The notes under the pieces are model-generated. The model was not told the DNA's origin, made no database searches, and saw nothing but the letters and a program-made list of their open reading frames with translations. 64,000 nt of DNA from Candidatus Bandiella numerosa. GTDB lineage: Bacteria; Pseudomonadota; Alphaproteobacteria; Rickettsiales; Midichloriaceae. The stretch is taken from positions 1,240,001 through 1,304,000 of the forward strand of contig NZ_CP104164.1 of NCBI RefSeq assembly GCF_029981845.1, given 5' to 3'. Below, piece after piece: positions 36,801 to 44,940 of this stretch. The translations under genes were made by a program, and so were the position numbers. How positions within the stretch are numbered: the stretch's first letter is position 1; each line of letters opens with the position of its first letter.

Positions 36801-38493
36801 TAAAGGAGCTAACTTAAAGGGCACAAATATTAATCCAGAATTATTAAAACAAGCTTTGCAGCTTGATGGTTTGCAAACAGATCTTACACAAGACGCATTA
36901 GATGAAATTAAAGCATCACAAAAACAAAACAAGGAATTAATTATTATTGGAAAAATATCTAAACTTATAGTTGATAAATTAATCCGTGACGGCAAATTGG
37001 TTGTTAAAGATGCTATTGAAATTACTTTATTAATTGAACGACTCAATACTAAATTATTAACAGAATTAGATTCCTTAAAAGAAGGTGAAAAGGAGTTTTT
37101 ATACAATCTTTTTGAAAAAAATTACGCTAATTTAGACCAATTTACTTTAGATCCAGATACAATAAAGCATTATTCATATTTTTCAGATAAGCAACAAGTA
37201 ATTTTAAATTTCTTATATGACAAAGCTTTTCTAGGTGCCGCTTTAACAGAGCAAAATCTAGCAAATGCTTTAAAATATGAAAATATGAAAAATCTAATTG
37301 CTGATGAAATTAGTAAAAAATTATTCGGGGGTGGTCAAAATAGAGGAAAAGATTTTATAATTATCAGAGAACATTTATCAAAAGTTTTTAATCAATTATC
37401 TCCTGAAGAAAAGCAAAATTTATATACCAGTATTTGCATTACTGACTCTGGCAAAATGGTATTAAATGCAAGCCCTGAATGCGAAATATTAATAAATTCA
37501 TTAAAAGAGCAATATTATACTAAAACAAAATACACCACGGCTGGCGTTGTAACGAGTGGAATATATTTACCAACAAAAAGTGTACTTGATGAATTTATAA
37601 CAAGTAATTTGAATAAAATTAAAGTAATTTCTGATTTAGCAAAAATAAAAGAATTATCAAAAGTAGTTGGGCAAAAAATAGGGCAAAAATTATTTGGAGA
37701 CGCCATGTCAAGCTCTAGACAGGCAGATGTTAAAAAAATAATTGCTTATTTTAATGATCAAATTTTTCCACACATTTTATGCCAATTACCCAAAGATGAA
37801 AAACAGGCTTTATTAGATAATATAAACTATAATAAAGACGAATTGGTAAATAAGTTAGTTGGGGATTTTAATAAGGTTAACATGCTGGGCATGAGTAAAG
37901 TTAATGAAAACAGCTTATCACAAGTTTTCTATAACAGCACCTCCTACACTAAGATAGGAACTGTTGTTGGTGGCATTCAATTGGACACCACAAAATTAAA
38001 TTCACAAGATTTTTTTGATTCAGTAGCAGATTGTGTTATGGGCAAGTGCAAGTCAGATTTATCACAAATTGAAGAACTTGCAAAAAAAATAGGAAATAAG
38101 CTTGGAGAAAAATTATTTGGAGATAGCGCTTCTAGTTCTAGAAAAGAGGATGTTAAAAAAATTATCAATACATTAAATAAAGTTGTTATACCCAGTGTTA
38201 TAAGCAGCTTAAGTGATGAGCAACAAAAAGAAAATTTTTTAAAAGCAAATGATGAAACCATTAGTTCATTAGTGGGAAATTTTACACCAAGTGGAATTTG
38301 GGGGAAGAAAATTATTGAGCCAATCAGTTTGGCACAAATTTTTTATGATAATTCATCCTATACTAAAGTTGGCTTGATAAGCGGAGGTATTCAAATAAAT
38401 GATAGTAAATTAACAGACAAATCTTTTTTAGATGAAATTAAAGTTCGCTTACAAACTGAAGCCAAATTATCTCGAAGCCATATAATTAGATAA
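33811..38493 (+). CDS. Giant pentapeptide-repeat protein with three C-terminal repeat domains
   Basis: An unassigned 1,560-residue protein. Residues 1-800 are mostly charged helical sequence without membrane segments. Residues ~805-1015 hold pentapeptide repeats of the A(D/N)Lxx/F type (for example FVGSNFTKSNFANIE and LSGINLEGADLSAV), which form a right-handed beta helix. The C-terminal ~410 residues contain three copies of a ~130-residue unit; units 2 and 3 are clearest, each with GxKL(F)GD..SSSR.xDVKKII near the start and SYTK.G...GGIQ near the end. There is no signal peptide. It starts 34 bp after lptG and lies directly upstream of GTA gp12, but does not resemble a tape-measure protein. 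Role unknown; a secreted or large structural protein is possible. Confidence 0.8.
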   Translation: MPIDNAVKMHDREQDFTEFRKVAFSFENLLQNTDILKFAHKNRETIKEIKNGSYILGVIKFIAKNLFSGDFWKIVFNAPTIYRIVQNYDKPEMQKLLVEKTSLLEQVGKNNEIVKKLLNDLVFTESDEGTTLLKQVTGATIDLLHDEKSRNALKIELANNYFKFSLNSFDRQSFIDNFIEYEKSQITNKIKDENYLMKLLKEKSNIRLGDSNYTLKNIIKSLEAGATKTEISNALKRQLRKELNFLGLNDDIINTIIPDALVLSLQEAQKILQDNYDKVVNQKIVDIHNQIENDIKQGKLNTFDNYVSNILREHAAYIVDVQEPLYQEQYIKDYIRFHQENNSTKSVDELREEAIENSYNLAPDYMRLTQNVLRIVDSLPDQKTSNIVESANPNLKTVLKTSGRKIIDFVKSSINASVTLQDMLTGFGVTNEILDLAPLVLGEDGGIAKVANLTESIRTKFIFEWAEDTLNLLNSNAELQQKFKDNPEMASNLTKGIVNSIPLLKNLCQDLGCTDAVFDIISILVKTPEDTQKILSYLNEGKYVELAQKFIEVAESNQELRDYLTSHKDVYKKLVSSLFKEIDLMRDLKDKNGITNEALGEILDSTLSILDEPTKFKELIDVSNQIFNTINKYIADNDLGEFSNLQKEDYIELTKIILQDKDLFKLLDKNKQALGNFIKLLVERVPWLKAKKIELLGNVEIDSLIITLIESGILKNRDNISTILNRYTGDGYKVATLATYVYHGSPILKNLLVSAPIMSYLSSPSVKEGLAALIKAQINSNISHNSLGELLQGTGNTDLTKLGKTKNLSGIVLDDTDFSKIKNIQGFTFVGSNFTKSNFANIEVQNSSFVNSVFQKGVSFAGSELQDVDFSNAKFSGYKTEELYLPRRTQTTGKIEKDAKISFKNATLKNVNFSGINLVKSNTLKTDNLKIDFEGAVIDRLTFNSLVNAIRVNPSLQNDINLRGAKIIGDLGELDLSGINLEGADLSAVSNLKGTIVKGANLKGTNINPELLKQALQLDGLQTDLTQDALDEIKASQKQNKELIIIGKISKLIVDKLIRDGKLVVKDAIEITLLIERLNTKLLTELDSLKEGEKEFLYNLFEKNYANLDQFTLDPDTIKHYSYFSDKQQVILNFLYDKAFLGAALTEQNLANALKYENMKNLIADEISKKLFGGGQNRGKDFIIIREHLSKVFNQLSPEEKQNLYTSICITDSGKMVLNASPECEILINSLKEQYYTKTKYTTAGVVTSGIYLPTKSVLDEFITSNLNKIKVISDLAKIKELSKVVGQKIGQKLFGDAMSSSRQADVKKIIAYFNDQIFPHILCQLPKDEKQALLDNINYNKDELVNKLVGDFNKVNMLGMSKVNENSLSQVFYNSTSYTKIGTVVGGIQLDTTKLNSQDFFDSVADCVMGKCKSDLSQIEELAKKIGNKLGEKLFGDSASSSRKEDVKKIINTLNKVVIPSVISSLSDEQQKENFLKANDETISSLVGNFTPSGIWGKKIIEPISLAQIFYDNSSYTKVGLISGGIQINDSKLTDKSFLDEIKVRLQTEAKLSRSHIIR

Positions 38494-38623
38494 AATAATA
38501 GCCGCACATCTAAAAATGTCAAAAAAGAAGAGAGAATAGCGGTTATAATATAAAATAAACAAGTCTTCGGCACTTCCTGATATAATAAATATTTTATTAT
38601 AATAAATAAAAAATATAAATTTT

Positions 38624-39229
38624 ATGAATGGATTTGATGAAATTAGATTTCCAGAGGATATATCTTATGGTGCAATAGGGGGGCCTCAATATTTTACAGA
38701 TATAGTATCAACATCTTCTGGAGGTGAGTACAGAAATATCAACTACAAAGATTCGAAAATGAAATTTAATATTACTTATGCTATTAAAACAAAGGAACAA
38801 ATTGATAAATTACTGCTATTTTTTAGAGCAAGACTGGGAAGGGCTATTGGTTTTAGATATAAAGATTGGAGTGATTTTAATGCTAAAAATCAATTAATTG
38901 GAGTAGGTGATGGAAACACAACTAGATTTCAACTAAAGAAAATTTATAAAAGTGGAGGGTCTGAGTTTATCAGGATTATTGAAAAGCCTGTATTTAACAG
39001 TGTTTCTATATACTTTGATGATGAAAATGTTGCACAAAAATATTATAGCATTGATTACACGACAGGAAATATAGAATTTACCAAATCAGTAAACATTGGA
39101 GCAAAAATCCTTACTAATTTTGAGTTTGATGTTCCAGTAAGATTTGATATTGATTATCTTCCAATATCAATTGACGGAAAAAATCTTTATTCATGCAAAG
39201 AAATTAACCTTGTTGAAATAAAATTATGA
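38624..39229 (+). CDS. GTA distal tail protein, DUF2460 (gp12-like)
   Basis: Homologue of the RcGTA gp12 distal-tail protein (DUF2460/TIGR02217). The family opening is clear (GFDEIRFPEDISYGAIGGP), followed by RARLGRAIGFRYKDWSDF and a C-terminal FDVPVRFDIDYL. The length of 201 residues is complete. The gene overlaps gp13 by 4 bp (ATGA), as in other GTA clusters. No capsid or packaging genes lie nearby. Confidence 0.94.
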   Translation: MNGFDEIRFPEDISYGAIGGPQYFTDIVSTSSGGEYRNINYKDSKMKFNITYAIKTKEQIDKLLLFFRARLGRAIGFRYKDWSDFNAKNQLIGVGDGNTTRFQLKKIYKSGGSEFIRIIEKPVFNSVSIYFDDENVAQKYYSIDYTTGNIEFTKSVNIGAKILTNFEFDVPVRFDIDYLPISIDGKNLYSCKEINLVEIKL

Positions 39230-40050
39230 TAAAAACAAATGAATTTACTAAAAGTGAATCATCTAATTCAGTCAGCAATTACGCAATTTGTTGGCATATA
39301 CAACTCACGAATGGCGATCAATTAAGGTTAACCAACTATAATGAAGATATTAACATCAAAGATTATAAATATATTGCTGAATCTATTTTTACTTATAAAT
39401 CTATAGAAAAAAGTTCTGAATTACTAGCGGGAAAAAACGAAATATGTGGAATAATTTGCGATAAATATTTTAAAAGGCAAGATATTATAAATGGTAAATT
39501 AAACGATGCATATATTGAAATATTTTTAATAAATACAAATAATTTGGATAATGGTAAGTTGATTTTAAATCAGGGATATATAAGTAACATAAAAATTATT
39601 GATAACAAGTTTATCGCAAATATTTCTTCATTAAAAAATAAATTCAATAATAAAATTACAAATTCTTTTTCTCAGAATTGTAGAGCTAAATTTTGTGATA
39701 AAGATTGCAGTTTATACGAGGAAAATTATAAATTTTATGGAAAAATATCAAAAGTAATCTCAAACAATACATTATTTGATGCTGAAAGAAATGAGGAAAA
39801 TTTTTATTTTAATTTTGGAGAAATAACTTTTATATCAGGAAATAATACAGGATTATGCTTTCAAGTAAAAAATTTTAAAAATGGTGAAATTGAATTAAAT
39901 TTGCCTAGCATTTATAAATTAGCAGTAGGTGATACATATGCAATCATAGCTGGATGTGACAAAAATTTTTCATCATGCGTTACCAAATTTCATAATGCAT
40001 TGAATTTTAGGGGAGAACCATATATTTCTAAGGTTCTAACGCGTCTTTAA
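39226..40050 (+). CDS. GTA tail hub protein, DUF2163 (gp13-like)
   Basis: Homologue of RcGTA gp13 (DUF2163/phage BR0599 family), a hub protein of the tail baseplate. The conserved cysteines are present: CRAKFCDKDC near residues 150-160 and GCDKNFSSC near 245-253, ending in NALNFRGEPYI. In the Rhodobacter particle this protein was described with an iron-sulfur cluster, so the Cys set suggests structural integrity. gp14 (a peptidase) does not follow; the next gene is a symporter on the other strand whose end overlaps by 15 bp. Confidence 0.93.
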   Translation: MIKTNEFTKSESSNSVSNYAICWHIQLTNGDQLRLTNYNEDINIKDYKYIAESIFTYKSIEKSSELLAGKNEICGIICDKYFKRQDIINGKLNDAYIEIFLINTNNLDNGKLILNQGYISNIKIIDNKFIANISSLKNKFNNKITNSFSQNCRAKFCDKDCSLYEENYKFYGKISKVISNNTLFDAERNEENFYFNFGEITFISGNNTGLCFQVKNFKNGEIELNLPSIYKLAVGDTYAIIAGCDKNFSSCVTKFHNALNFRGEPYISKVLTRL

Positions 40051-41388
40051 TCTATTAAAAATTGCTGATAATGGAAAAGCTAGAATTGATAAAAATATAC
40101 AAAACAGCTCCTTTGAAAGATTAAAATAGAAATCAGTACCAATTTTTGGATGAATAAAAAACCCTATTATTCCCAAACAAATTGATGAGTATGCAAAAAA
40201 AGTACTTTTTTTAAAATTGAAATATGATAATACTATCGGAAAAAATAGCGTGCACACCATTATTTGATAACTTAATAACATTGTCTCTATAATATTATCA
40301 AAATAATTTGCTATTACAATTCCCAAAAAACCAAGCAAAATAGTTATAACCCTTGTTTTAAGTAGATTATCGGAAAGTGAATTTTTCTTAAAATCTAATG
40401 TTAAATTTGAACTTATTGCACATAACAACGAATCACCAGTTGAGATAATAGCACATAAAACAGCAAGTGCTGCTATGGATGTGATAAAACTATTTGAAGT
40501 ACTAATAAAAAAGAATATCATCTCACTACTTCCAATAGGAATGTTCTCAATACTCCTAGCTGCTATACCAAAAATAAGTGGCAAAAAGGAAAAACCAAGC
40601 AATAAAACTCCTGCTATAAAGGCTGATATATATGCCGTTTTTGAGTTCTTAGCAGAGAAAAATTTTTGCGCCATATCTTGTTCTATGAAGACAAATAAAA
40701 AAGGAACAATTATATATGGTGCGAAAAGCGCTTTATCATTATTGACGATACTATGAAACAAATTATCTAATGAGAATTGAATATACTCATATTTGTTAAA
40801 AATATAGTATCCCATAATAATTGCAAAGGTAAGAAATATAAATATTATTTGCACAATATCTGTATAAACTATCGCCTTTAACCCTCCTAATACCGTATAC
40901 AGTATTAATATTGTCCAAAATATATAAACTACGAACTCATTTTCAATGCCAAATGCAATTAAAAGTTTTCTGGTACCTACTATTAACGAAATTAAAATAC
41001 CATAAAGAGAAATTATAGATATAGCAGAAGCTATTTTTCTAAGAAATTTTGACCCATATTCCTTTTCAAATAATTCGGCTATAGTTGAAATATTTTTTTC
41101 TCTTAACTGTTTTGCACCAAAAATTGCAACTGCAATTAAGCCAAGAGATATGCCAAGAGAGTAAAATATACCATATATTCCATATTTATAGGCAAAATCA
41201 GATGTTCCAAGTATTACACCGGCCCCTAATTGTGTTGCCAACAACGCTATACTAACAGATATAACCCCTAGCTTCCTATCAGCTAAAAAATAACTATCAT
41301 TAGTACTTATTCCTTTTGATGACTTATATCCAATATATATGAATATAAAAAGAAGTATTGCTGAAAATATTATAAAATAATAACTCAT
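40036..41388 (-). CDS. Sodium:solute symporter family protein
   Basis: An SSS-family (LeuT-fold) transporter with about 12-13 hydrophobic segments. I chose ATG 41388; the frame extends to a TTG at 41400. Typical motifs are GISTNDSYFLADRKLG near the N-terminus, ATQLGAGVILG in the second segment (unwound helix) and the LGGLKAIVYTDIVQ block of the sodium-binding region. The substrate is unknown; proline, pantothenate or another small organic solute are family possibilities. It resembles the transporter half of the kinase fusion at 59258. Confidence 0.88.
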   Translation of the reverse strand: MSYYFIIFSAILLFIFIYIGYKSSKGISTNDSYFLADRKLGVISVSIALLATQLGAGVILGTSDFAYKYGIYGIFYSLGISLGLIAVAIFGAKQLREKNISTIAELFEKEYGSKFLRKIASAISIISLYGILISLIVGTRKLLIAFGIENEFVVYIFWTILILYTVLGGLKAIVYTDIVQIIFIFLTFAIIMGYYIFNKYEYIQFSLDNLFHSIVNNDKALFAPYIIVPFLFVFIEQDMAQKFFSAKNSKTAYISAFIAGVLLLGFSFLPLIFGIAARSIENIPIGSSEMIFFFISTSNSFITSIAALAVLCAIISTGDSLLCAISSNLTLDFKKNSLSDNLLKTRVITILLGFLGIVIANYFDNIIETMLLSYQIMVCTLFFPIVLSYFNFKKSTFFAYSSICLGIIGFFIHPKIGTDFYFNLSKELFCIFLSILAFPLSAIFNRLKTR

Positions 41389-41431
41389 ACAATATTGCAA
41401 TACTTTGAAATATAAAACTCAAAAAAGATCT

Positions 41432-41635
41432 TTAATAACTAGTCCCCGCAGGCTTCCTAAAAGATTTATGTTTTCTTTTTCTTGCTTCAGTACTCTTTCT
41501 GAGCTTTTTTTCAGAAGGCTTTTCATGATGCCTTTTCTCTCTCATTACTTTAAATATACCCTCTCTTTGCAATTTCTTCTTAAGAATTTTTAAAGAATAA
41601 TCAACATTGTTGAATCTAACTTGAACTTCTACCAA
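41432..41635 (-). CDS. rpsU: Ribosomal protein bS21
   Basis: bS21 of the small ribosomal subunit, 67 residues: VEVQVRFNNVDYSLKILKKK, then REGIFKVMREKRHHEKPSEKK and a basic tail, matching the alphaproteobacterial form. The family's N-terminus corresponds to a TTG codon at 41635; there is no ATG in the right place and no clear Shine-Dalgarno sequence. Confidence 0.95.
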   Translation of the reverse strand: MVEVQVRFNNVDYSLKILKKKLQREGIFKVMREKRHHEKPSEKKLRKSTEARKRKHKSFRKPAGTSY

Positions 41636-42091
41636 AATGTTATAATTTTTGTTATTAATTTACAGTGGATTCTACAACAAACAAATATAAAAGTAAACAG
41701 CGAAGTGAGCACAATACAGATATTAATTAAAATTTATTCATCAGCTAATACATTAACTAATAATCAAAAATTCCAATATTAATATATTTTTAATGTGTAT
41801 AGCTTGGGGTCAGATATGTATTAACAATGAGTGATGAGCAAAGTGTAGTAAAACCTACATAAGCGAAGAATGACGATGTCAATACCTATTTGAATTATGC
41901 TATACTTCTTGCTGTGAACTCTCTCCTATACAATAAAGAACTAGTGGTGCTCGTCATAAAAATTGGGCCCGGAAAAGAAATCTATAATGAACCTGAGTTC
42001 GCAATCCTCTATCCAAAACTCAGGTTATAATAATCACTACGCAGTGTGAAATTTCATATCTAGCTTTTTTACCAAGCTACATAAATATGAA
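41636..42091. other. Non-coding stretch with an inverted repeat
   Basis: No convincing reading frame in these 456 bp. A perfect 10-bp inverted repeat, AACCTGAGTT (41990-41999) and AACTCAGGTT (42017-42026), encloses a 17-base loop. It is not followed by a T-run on either strand, so it is not a typical terminator. The stretch may hold remnants of a mobile or repetitive element, but nothing recognisable. Confidence 0.5.
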
Positions 42092-42445
42092 TTATAGACC
42101 GTAATGAATACTATCAGAGGAAAAATAAATCAACGGGCAGAAATGTTCCAGAATTCCACGTGCATTACTTTCGGCATAGATATGTATATCATGCAAGACT
42201 TCAGCATCAATACAACCTCCATCTGTTACATCATACATATAGCTCAATATCTCCTCCTCACAATCTGGTTTGCCAATTGCAAAATGAATAACCAACTGTG
42301 TATAAACATTCAGGATAAAATCAGGATTGGCAGTATATGTATTGTCTATAAATTCAAAGACCTCTGCGTAACCTTTGATTGCAGATGGTTCGCAAATTGT
42401 ATCTGTAAACTTTTTGATCTCAGTTTGTACAATGTTTTGAGTCAT
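42092..42445 (-). CDS. Unassigned small protein, 117 residues
   Basis: I do not recognise this protein. It is acidic, soluble, without signal peptide, and rich in Tyr, Phe and Cys. It is preferred over the overlapping opposite frame because its composition is normal, it stands behind a copy of the repeated promoter element, and AAAGGC precedes its start. It is monocistronic, with long non-coding stretches on both sides, as for accessory genes. Confidence 0.6.
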   Translation of the reverse strand: MTQNIVQTEIKKFTDTICEPSAIKGYAEVFEFIDNTYTANPDFILNVYTQLVIHFAIGKPDCEEEILSYMYDVTDGGCIDAEVLHDIHIYAESNARGILEHFCPLIYFSSDSIHYGL

Positions 42446-42508
42446 TTTATATGCCTTTATATAAGTTATATTTACCTAAAGTCATATAACTTTAGGCCCA
42501 TAATTCAC

Positions 42509-42540
42509 ATTATACACACGAAATGTTACAATTAGGTTAC
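42509..42540 (-). promoter_or_regulatory. Repeated promoter-like element, copy C
   Basis: Third copy of the 32-bp element, here reading GTAACCTAATTGTAAC (42525-42540), 10 bp, TATAAT (42509-42514). Unlike copies A and B it is not part of the larger duplication, which argues that the element itself is conserved. The predicted start of transcription is about 57 nt before the 117-residue gene. Confidence 0.6.
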
Positions 42541-42630
42541 AATTATGCTAAAATTTCATGATAATTTACCAAAAGTAATAATTTAACTTTTAGTTTATAA
42601 TCGTAAATATACCTATCGCCAAAAAGACTC

Positions 42631-42663
42631 AATTTATCTATCAAGTTATTTTAGGTAATTGGT
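42631..42663. repeat. 33-bp dispersed element, copy 1 (exact reverse complement at 58859-58891)
   Basis: Lies 14 bp downstream of the ribE stop. It can fold into a stem of about 10 bp (CAATT-bulge-ATCTA with TAGGT-AATTG). In ribE sense it is followed by a short T-run. See the matching copy after xthA. Confidence 0.8.
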
Positions 42664-42676
42664 CTTATGCATTTCA

Positions 42677-43264
42677 TTACTTTGTATATAGCTTCTCTAA
42701 ATATCTAGCAATTAGGTCAACTTCAACATTTACTCTTGACCCAATGCTAATGTGGGATAAATTCGTATGACCCCACGTATGTGGCACTATATTAACCTCA
42801 AAATAAGTTTTAGCGACTTTATTAACTGTAAGAGATATTCCGTTAATCGTAATGGAGCATTTATAGGTGATATATTGATTTAGTTTTTCAGGTAGTATGA
42901 ATCTTATTTTGTGAGAATCTCCATCTTTTTCAATTTCATATATTTCAGTACAGCAATCAACATGACCCTGAACAAAATGTCCATTTAATAAATCCCCTAC
43001 CCTTAGTGATTTTTCTAAATTCACTTTATAACCTAGGTCCCAATAATTAACGTTAGTCACCATTCTTGTTTCTGATGAAATTTGTGCAATAAAACTGTTA
43101 TTACTAATTTCAATAACTGTAAGACAAATTCCATCACAGGAAATTGAGTCCCCAATATTAATTTTATTAGTATCTAATACAGTTTTAATCTCCACTTTCC
43201 AATCATCAGCATTTTTATTTAGTGCTGATACGATGCCAACGTCTGTTATAATACCGCTAAACAT
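42677..43264 (-). CDS. ribE: Riboflavin synthase, alpha chain
   Basis: Converts two 6,7-dimethyl-8-ribityllumazines into riboflavin. The two-fold internal repeat is clear: MFSGIITDVG...GDSISCDGICLTV in the first barrel and HFVQGHVD...CSITINGISLTV in the second. The length of 195 residues is normal. It stands alone and is divergent from the aldolase gene. Confidence 0.95.
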   Translation of the reverse strand: MFSGIITDVGIVSALNKNADDWKVEIKTVLDTNKINIGDSISCDGICLTVIEISNNSFIAQISSETRMVTNVNYWDLGYKVNLEKSLRVGDLLNGHFVQGHVDCCTEIYEIEKDGDSHKIRFILPEKLNQYITYKCSITINGISLTVNKVAKTYFEVNIVPHTWGHTNLSHISIGSRVNVEVDLIARYLEKLYTK

Positions 43265-43345
43265 GTCACATTTCTTGTTGCATAAAACTTAAAAACAGCT
43301 ATCTTAAAACTGACTGTTAGTCAATTTAATAATCTTTTTTGTGCT

Positions 43346-43993
43346 ATGAAAATATATCTCGATAGTTGTGATGTGGACTTGATCAAAAAATATAAGGATT
43401 TAGGCTTTATTGACGGGGTAACAACTAATCCTTCAATCATTGCAAAATCTGGCAGAGATTTTAAAAAAGTTATTAAAGAAATTTGCGATGTTATTGATAC
43501 ATCTATAAGTGTTGAAGTACTATCAACTGATTATCAAAACATGCTTAAAGAAGCAGAAGAATTTTCAAAAATTGCACCGCAAATTACTATAAAATTACCA
43601 ATTACAGAAGATGGTCTAAGAGCGTGCAAAGCATTATCTGAAAGGGCTTTTAAAACTAATATGACTTTGTGTTTTTCACCATTACAAGCATTGTTAGCAG
43701 CAAAAGCAGGAGCTACTTATGTCTCTCCCTTTATCGGAAGACTTGACGATATGGGAAGAGATGGAATTGATTTGATTGCGGATATTTGCTCTATTTATGA
43801 AAATTACCCAGATATATCAACTCAAATTTTAGCAGCTTCGATAAGGCATCCAATCAATATAATTCAAGTTGCTAAGCTTGGCGTTGACGTGGTAACACTG
43901 CCACCAAAATTAATTGAGATGATGATCAATAATCCTTTAACTGATAAAGGTATTGAAATTTTTTTAAATGACTGGAATAATATAAAAAAGTAG
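43346..43993 (+). CDS. fsa: Fructose-6-phosphate aldolase/transaldolase-family protein
   Basis: A short (215-residue) class I aldolase of the TalC/FSA group. The Schiff-base Lys is in ITIKLP, preceded by GVTTNPSI and followed by LCFSPLQALLAAKAGATYVSPFIGR and QILAASIRHP. Such proteins act as transaldolase in many bacteria or as fructose-6-phosphate aldolase in a few; sequence reading alone does not decide. It stands 8 bp before flgB and probably leads the operon with the rod genes. Confidence 0.9.
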   Translation: MKIYLDSCDVDLIKKYKDLGFIDGVTTNPSIIAKSGRDFKKVIKEICDVIDTSISVEVLSTDYQNMLKEAEEFSKIAPQITIKLPITEDGLRACKALSERAFKTNMTLCFSPLQALLAAKAGATYVSPFIGRLDDMGRDGIDLIADICSIYENYPDISTQILAASIRHPINIIQVAKLGVDVVTLPPKLIEMMINNPLTDKGIEIFLNDWNNIKK

Positions 43994-44001
43994 TTTTAAA
44001 A

Positions 44002-44436
44002 ATGCTTAAGATAGTAGTGGGGTTACTGATTTATACATCTTTTACAAGTGCTAATGCACAGGAAAATGTGCTTGAAGTATATAAAAATTATGTAGATTTT
44101 CTATCTAAAAACGATACTGTAATTTCGCAAAACATTGCAAATGCAGATACTCCAAAGTATTTACCAAAAAAATTGGAGGATAAAAAAAATCCTTTTAGCT
44201 ATGATATCAAATTGGATACAACTAACCCTATGCATATCCACGCTGAGGAAAAAAATTCTAAATATAAACTATCAACTGCTGAAATAGTTGAAATCAAACC
44301 TGATGGAAATGCCGTAACCTTAGAAAATGAATTATTAAAAAAGAACCAAAATTCAGTGAAATTACATCAAGTTTCAAATATGTATAGCAAAGCAAAAAAT
44401 ATGATGAAGTATGCAATCACAGGACAAATGAAATGA
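44002..44436 (+). CDS. flgB: Flagellar proximal rod protein FlgB
   Basis: FlgB forms the proximal rod of the flagellar basal body. The family signature ISQNIANADTPKYLPKKL is present and the C-terminus (MYSKAKNMMKYAITGQMK) fits. From ATG 44002 the protein begins with a Sec-like signal peptide (hydrophobic residues 3-15, SANA before Gln20). A GTG at 44068 with AGGA upstream would instead give a leaderless protein of normal FlgB start. The long form is annotated because the next gene also has a leader. It overlaps flgC by 4 bp. Confidence 0.9.
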   Translation: MLKIVVGLLIYTSFTSANAQENVLEVYKNYVDFLSKNDTVISQNIANADTPKYLPKKLEDKKNPFSYDIKLDTTNPMHIHAEEKNSKYKLSTAEIVEIKPDGNAVTLENELLKKNQNSVKLHQVSNMYSKAKNMMKYAITGQMK

Positions 44437-44936
44437 TAAAAAATATTTTTTTCTTATTAATATTAGCATTATTTGCTGGCAATTTTAATGGCATCTTTAG
44501 CTCCTTTGCTGATGAAAAAATAATTAGTGATCCACTAGAAGCTTCTATTAAAATATCATCATCAGGTATGCAAGCTCAAAGTCAAAGACTTAAGGTAGTT
44601 GCACAAAACATTGCAAATTCTAATGTTACTGGCAAAACCCCAAATGAAAATCCATATAGAAGAAAAATAATTTTCTTCAAAAATGTTTATGACCCAAAAT
44701 TGGATGCAAAAGTACTAAAGGTTGATTCCATAAAAGAAGACCAATCTGATTTCACACTTAAATATGAACCAAATCATCCAGCAGCAGATAACAATGGTAT
44801 GGTAAAATACCCAAACGTAAATATAATAATTGAAACTGTTGACTCTAAAGAGGCGCAAAGAACATTTGATGCAAATGTAAACTCATTAGAAATAGCAAAG
44901 TCAAATCAAAACAAAATTCTTGAATTAATGAGATAA
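44433..44936 (+). CDS. flgC: Flagellar rod protein FlgC with an N-terminal leader
   Basis: FlgC is a proximal rod subunit. Its body is typical: DPLEASIKISSSGMQAQSQR, then VVAQNIANSNVTGKTPNENP and a C-terminal coiled region. Normally the protein starts at about this Asp-Pro-Leu, yet here about 33 residues precede it, with a hydrophobic core (residues 5-15) and an SSFA site. No alternative ATG, GTG or TTG lies near the family start, so the leader is real. Canonical rod proteins are exported by the flagellar type III apparatus without a cleaved leader. Confidence 0.93.
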   Translation: MIKNIFFLLILALFAGNFNGIFSSFADEKIISDPLEASIKISSSGMQAQSQRLKVVAQNIANSNVTGKTPNENPYRRKIIFFKNVYDPKLDAKVLKVDSIKEDQSDFTLKYEPNHPAADNNGMVKYPNVNIIIETVDSKEAQRTFDANVNSLEIAKSNQNKILELMR

Positions 44937-44940
44937 TATT

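Noticed and set aside
36477..37106. 209-codon minus-strand frame inside the giant pentapeptide gene
   Set aside because: Pure antisense shadow of a conserved repeat region, rich in Ser, Phe and Leu, without start signals.
33811..38493. Tape-measure protein of the GTA
   Set aside because: Position before gp12 is suggestive, but it has pentapeptide repeats and C-terminal repeat domains and lacks membrane helices and the expected tape-measure pattern.
42104..42535. 143-codon plus-strand frame overlapping the 117-residue gene
   Set aside because: Its composition (Ile, Cys, Tyr excess) is that of an antisense shadow; the minus-strand frame has a promoter element and a start signal.
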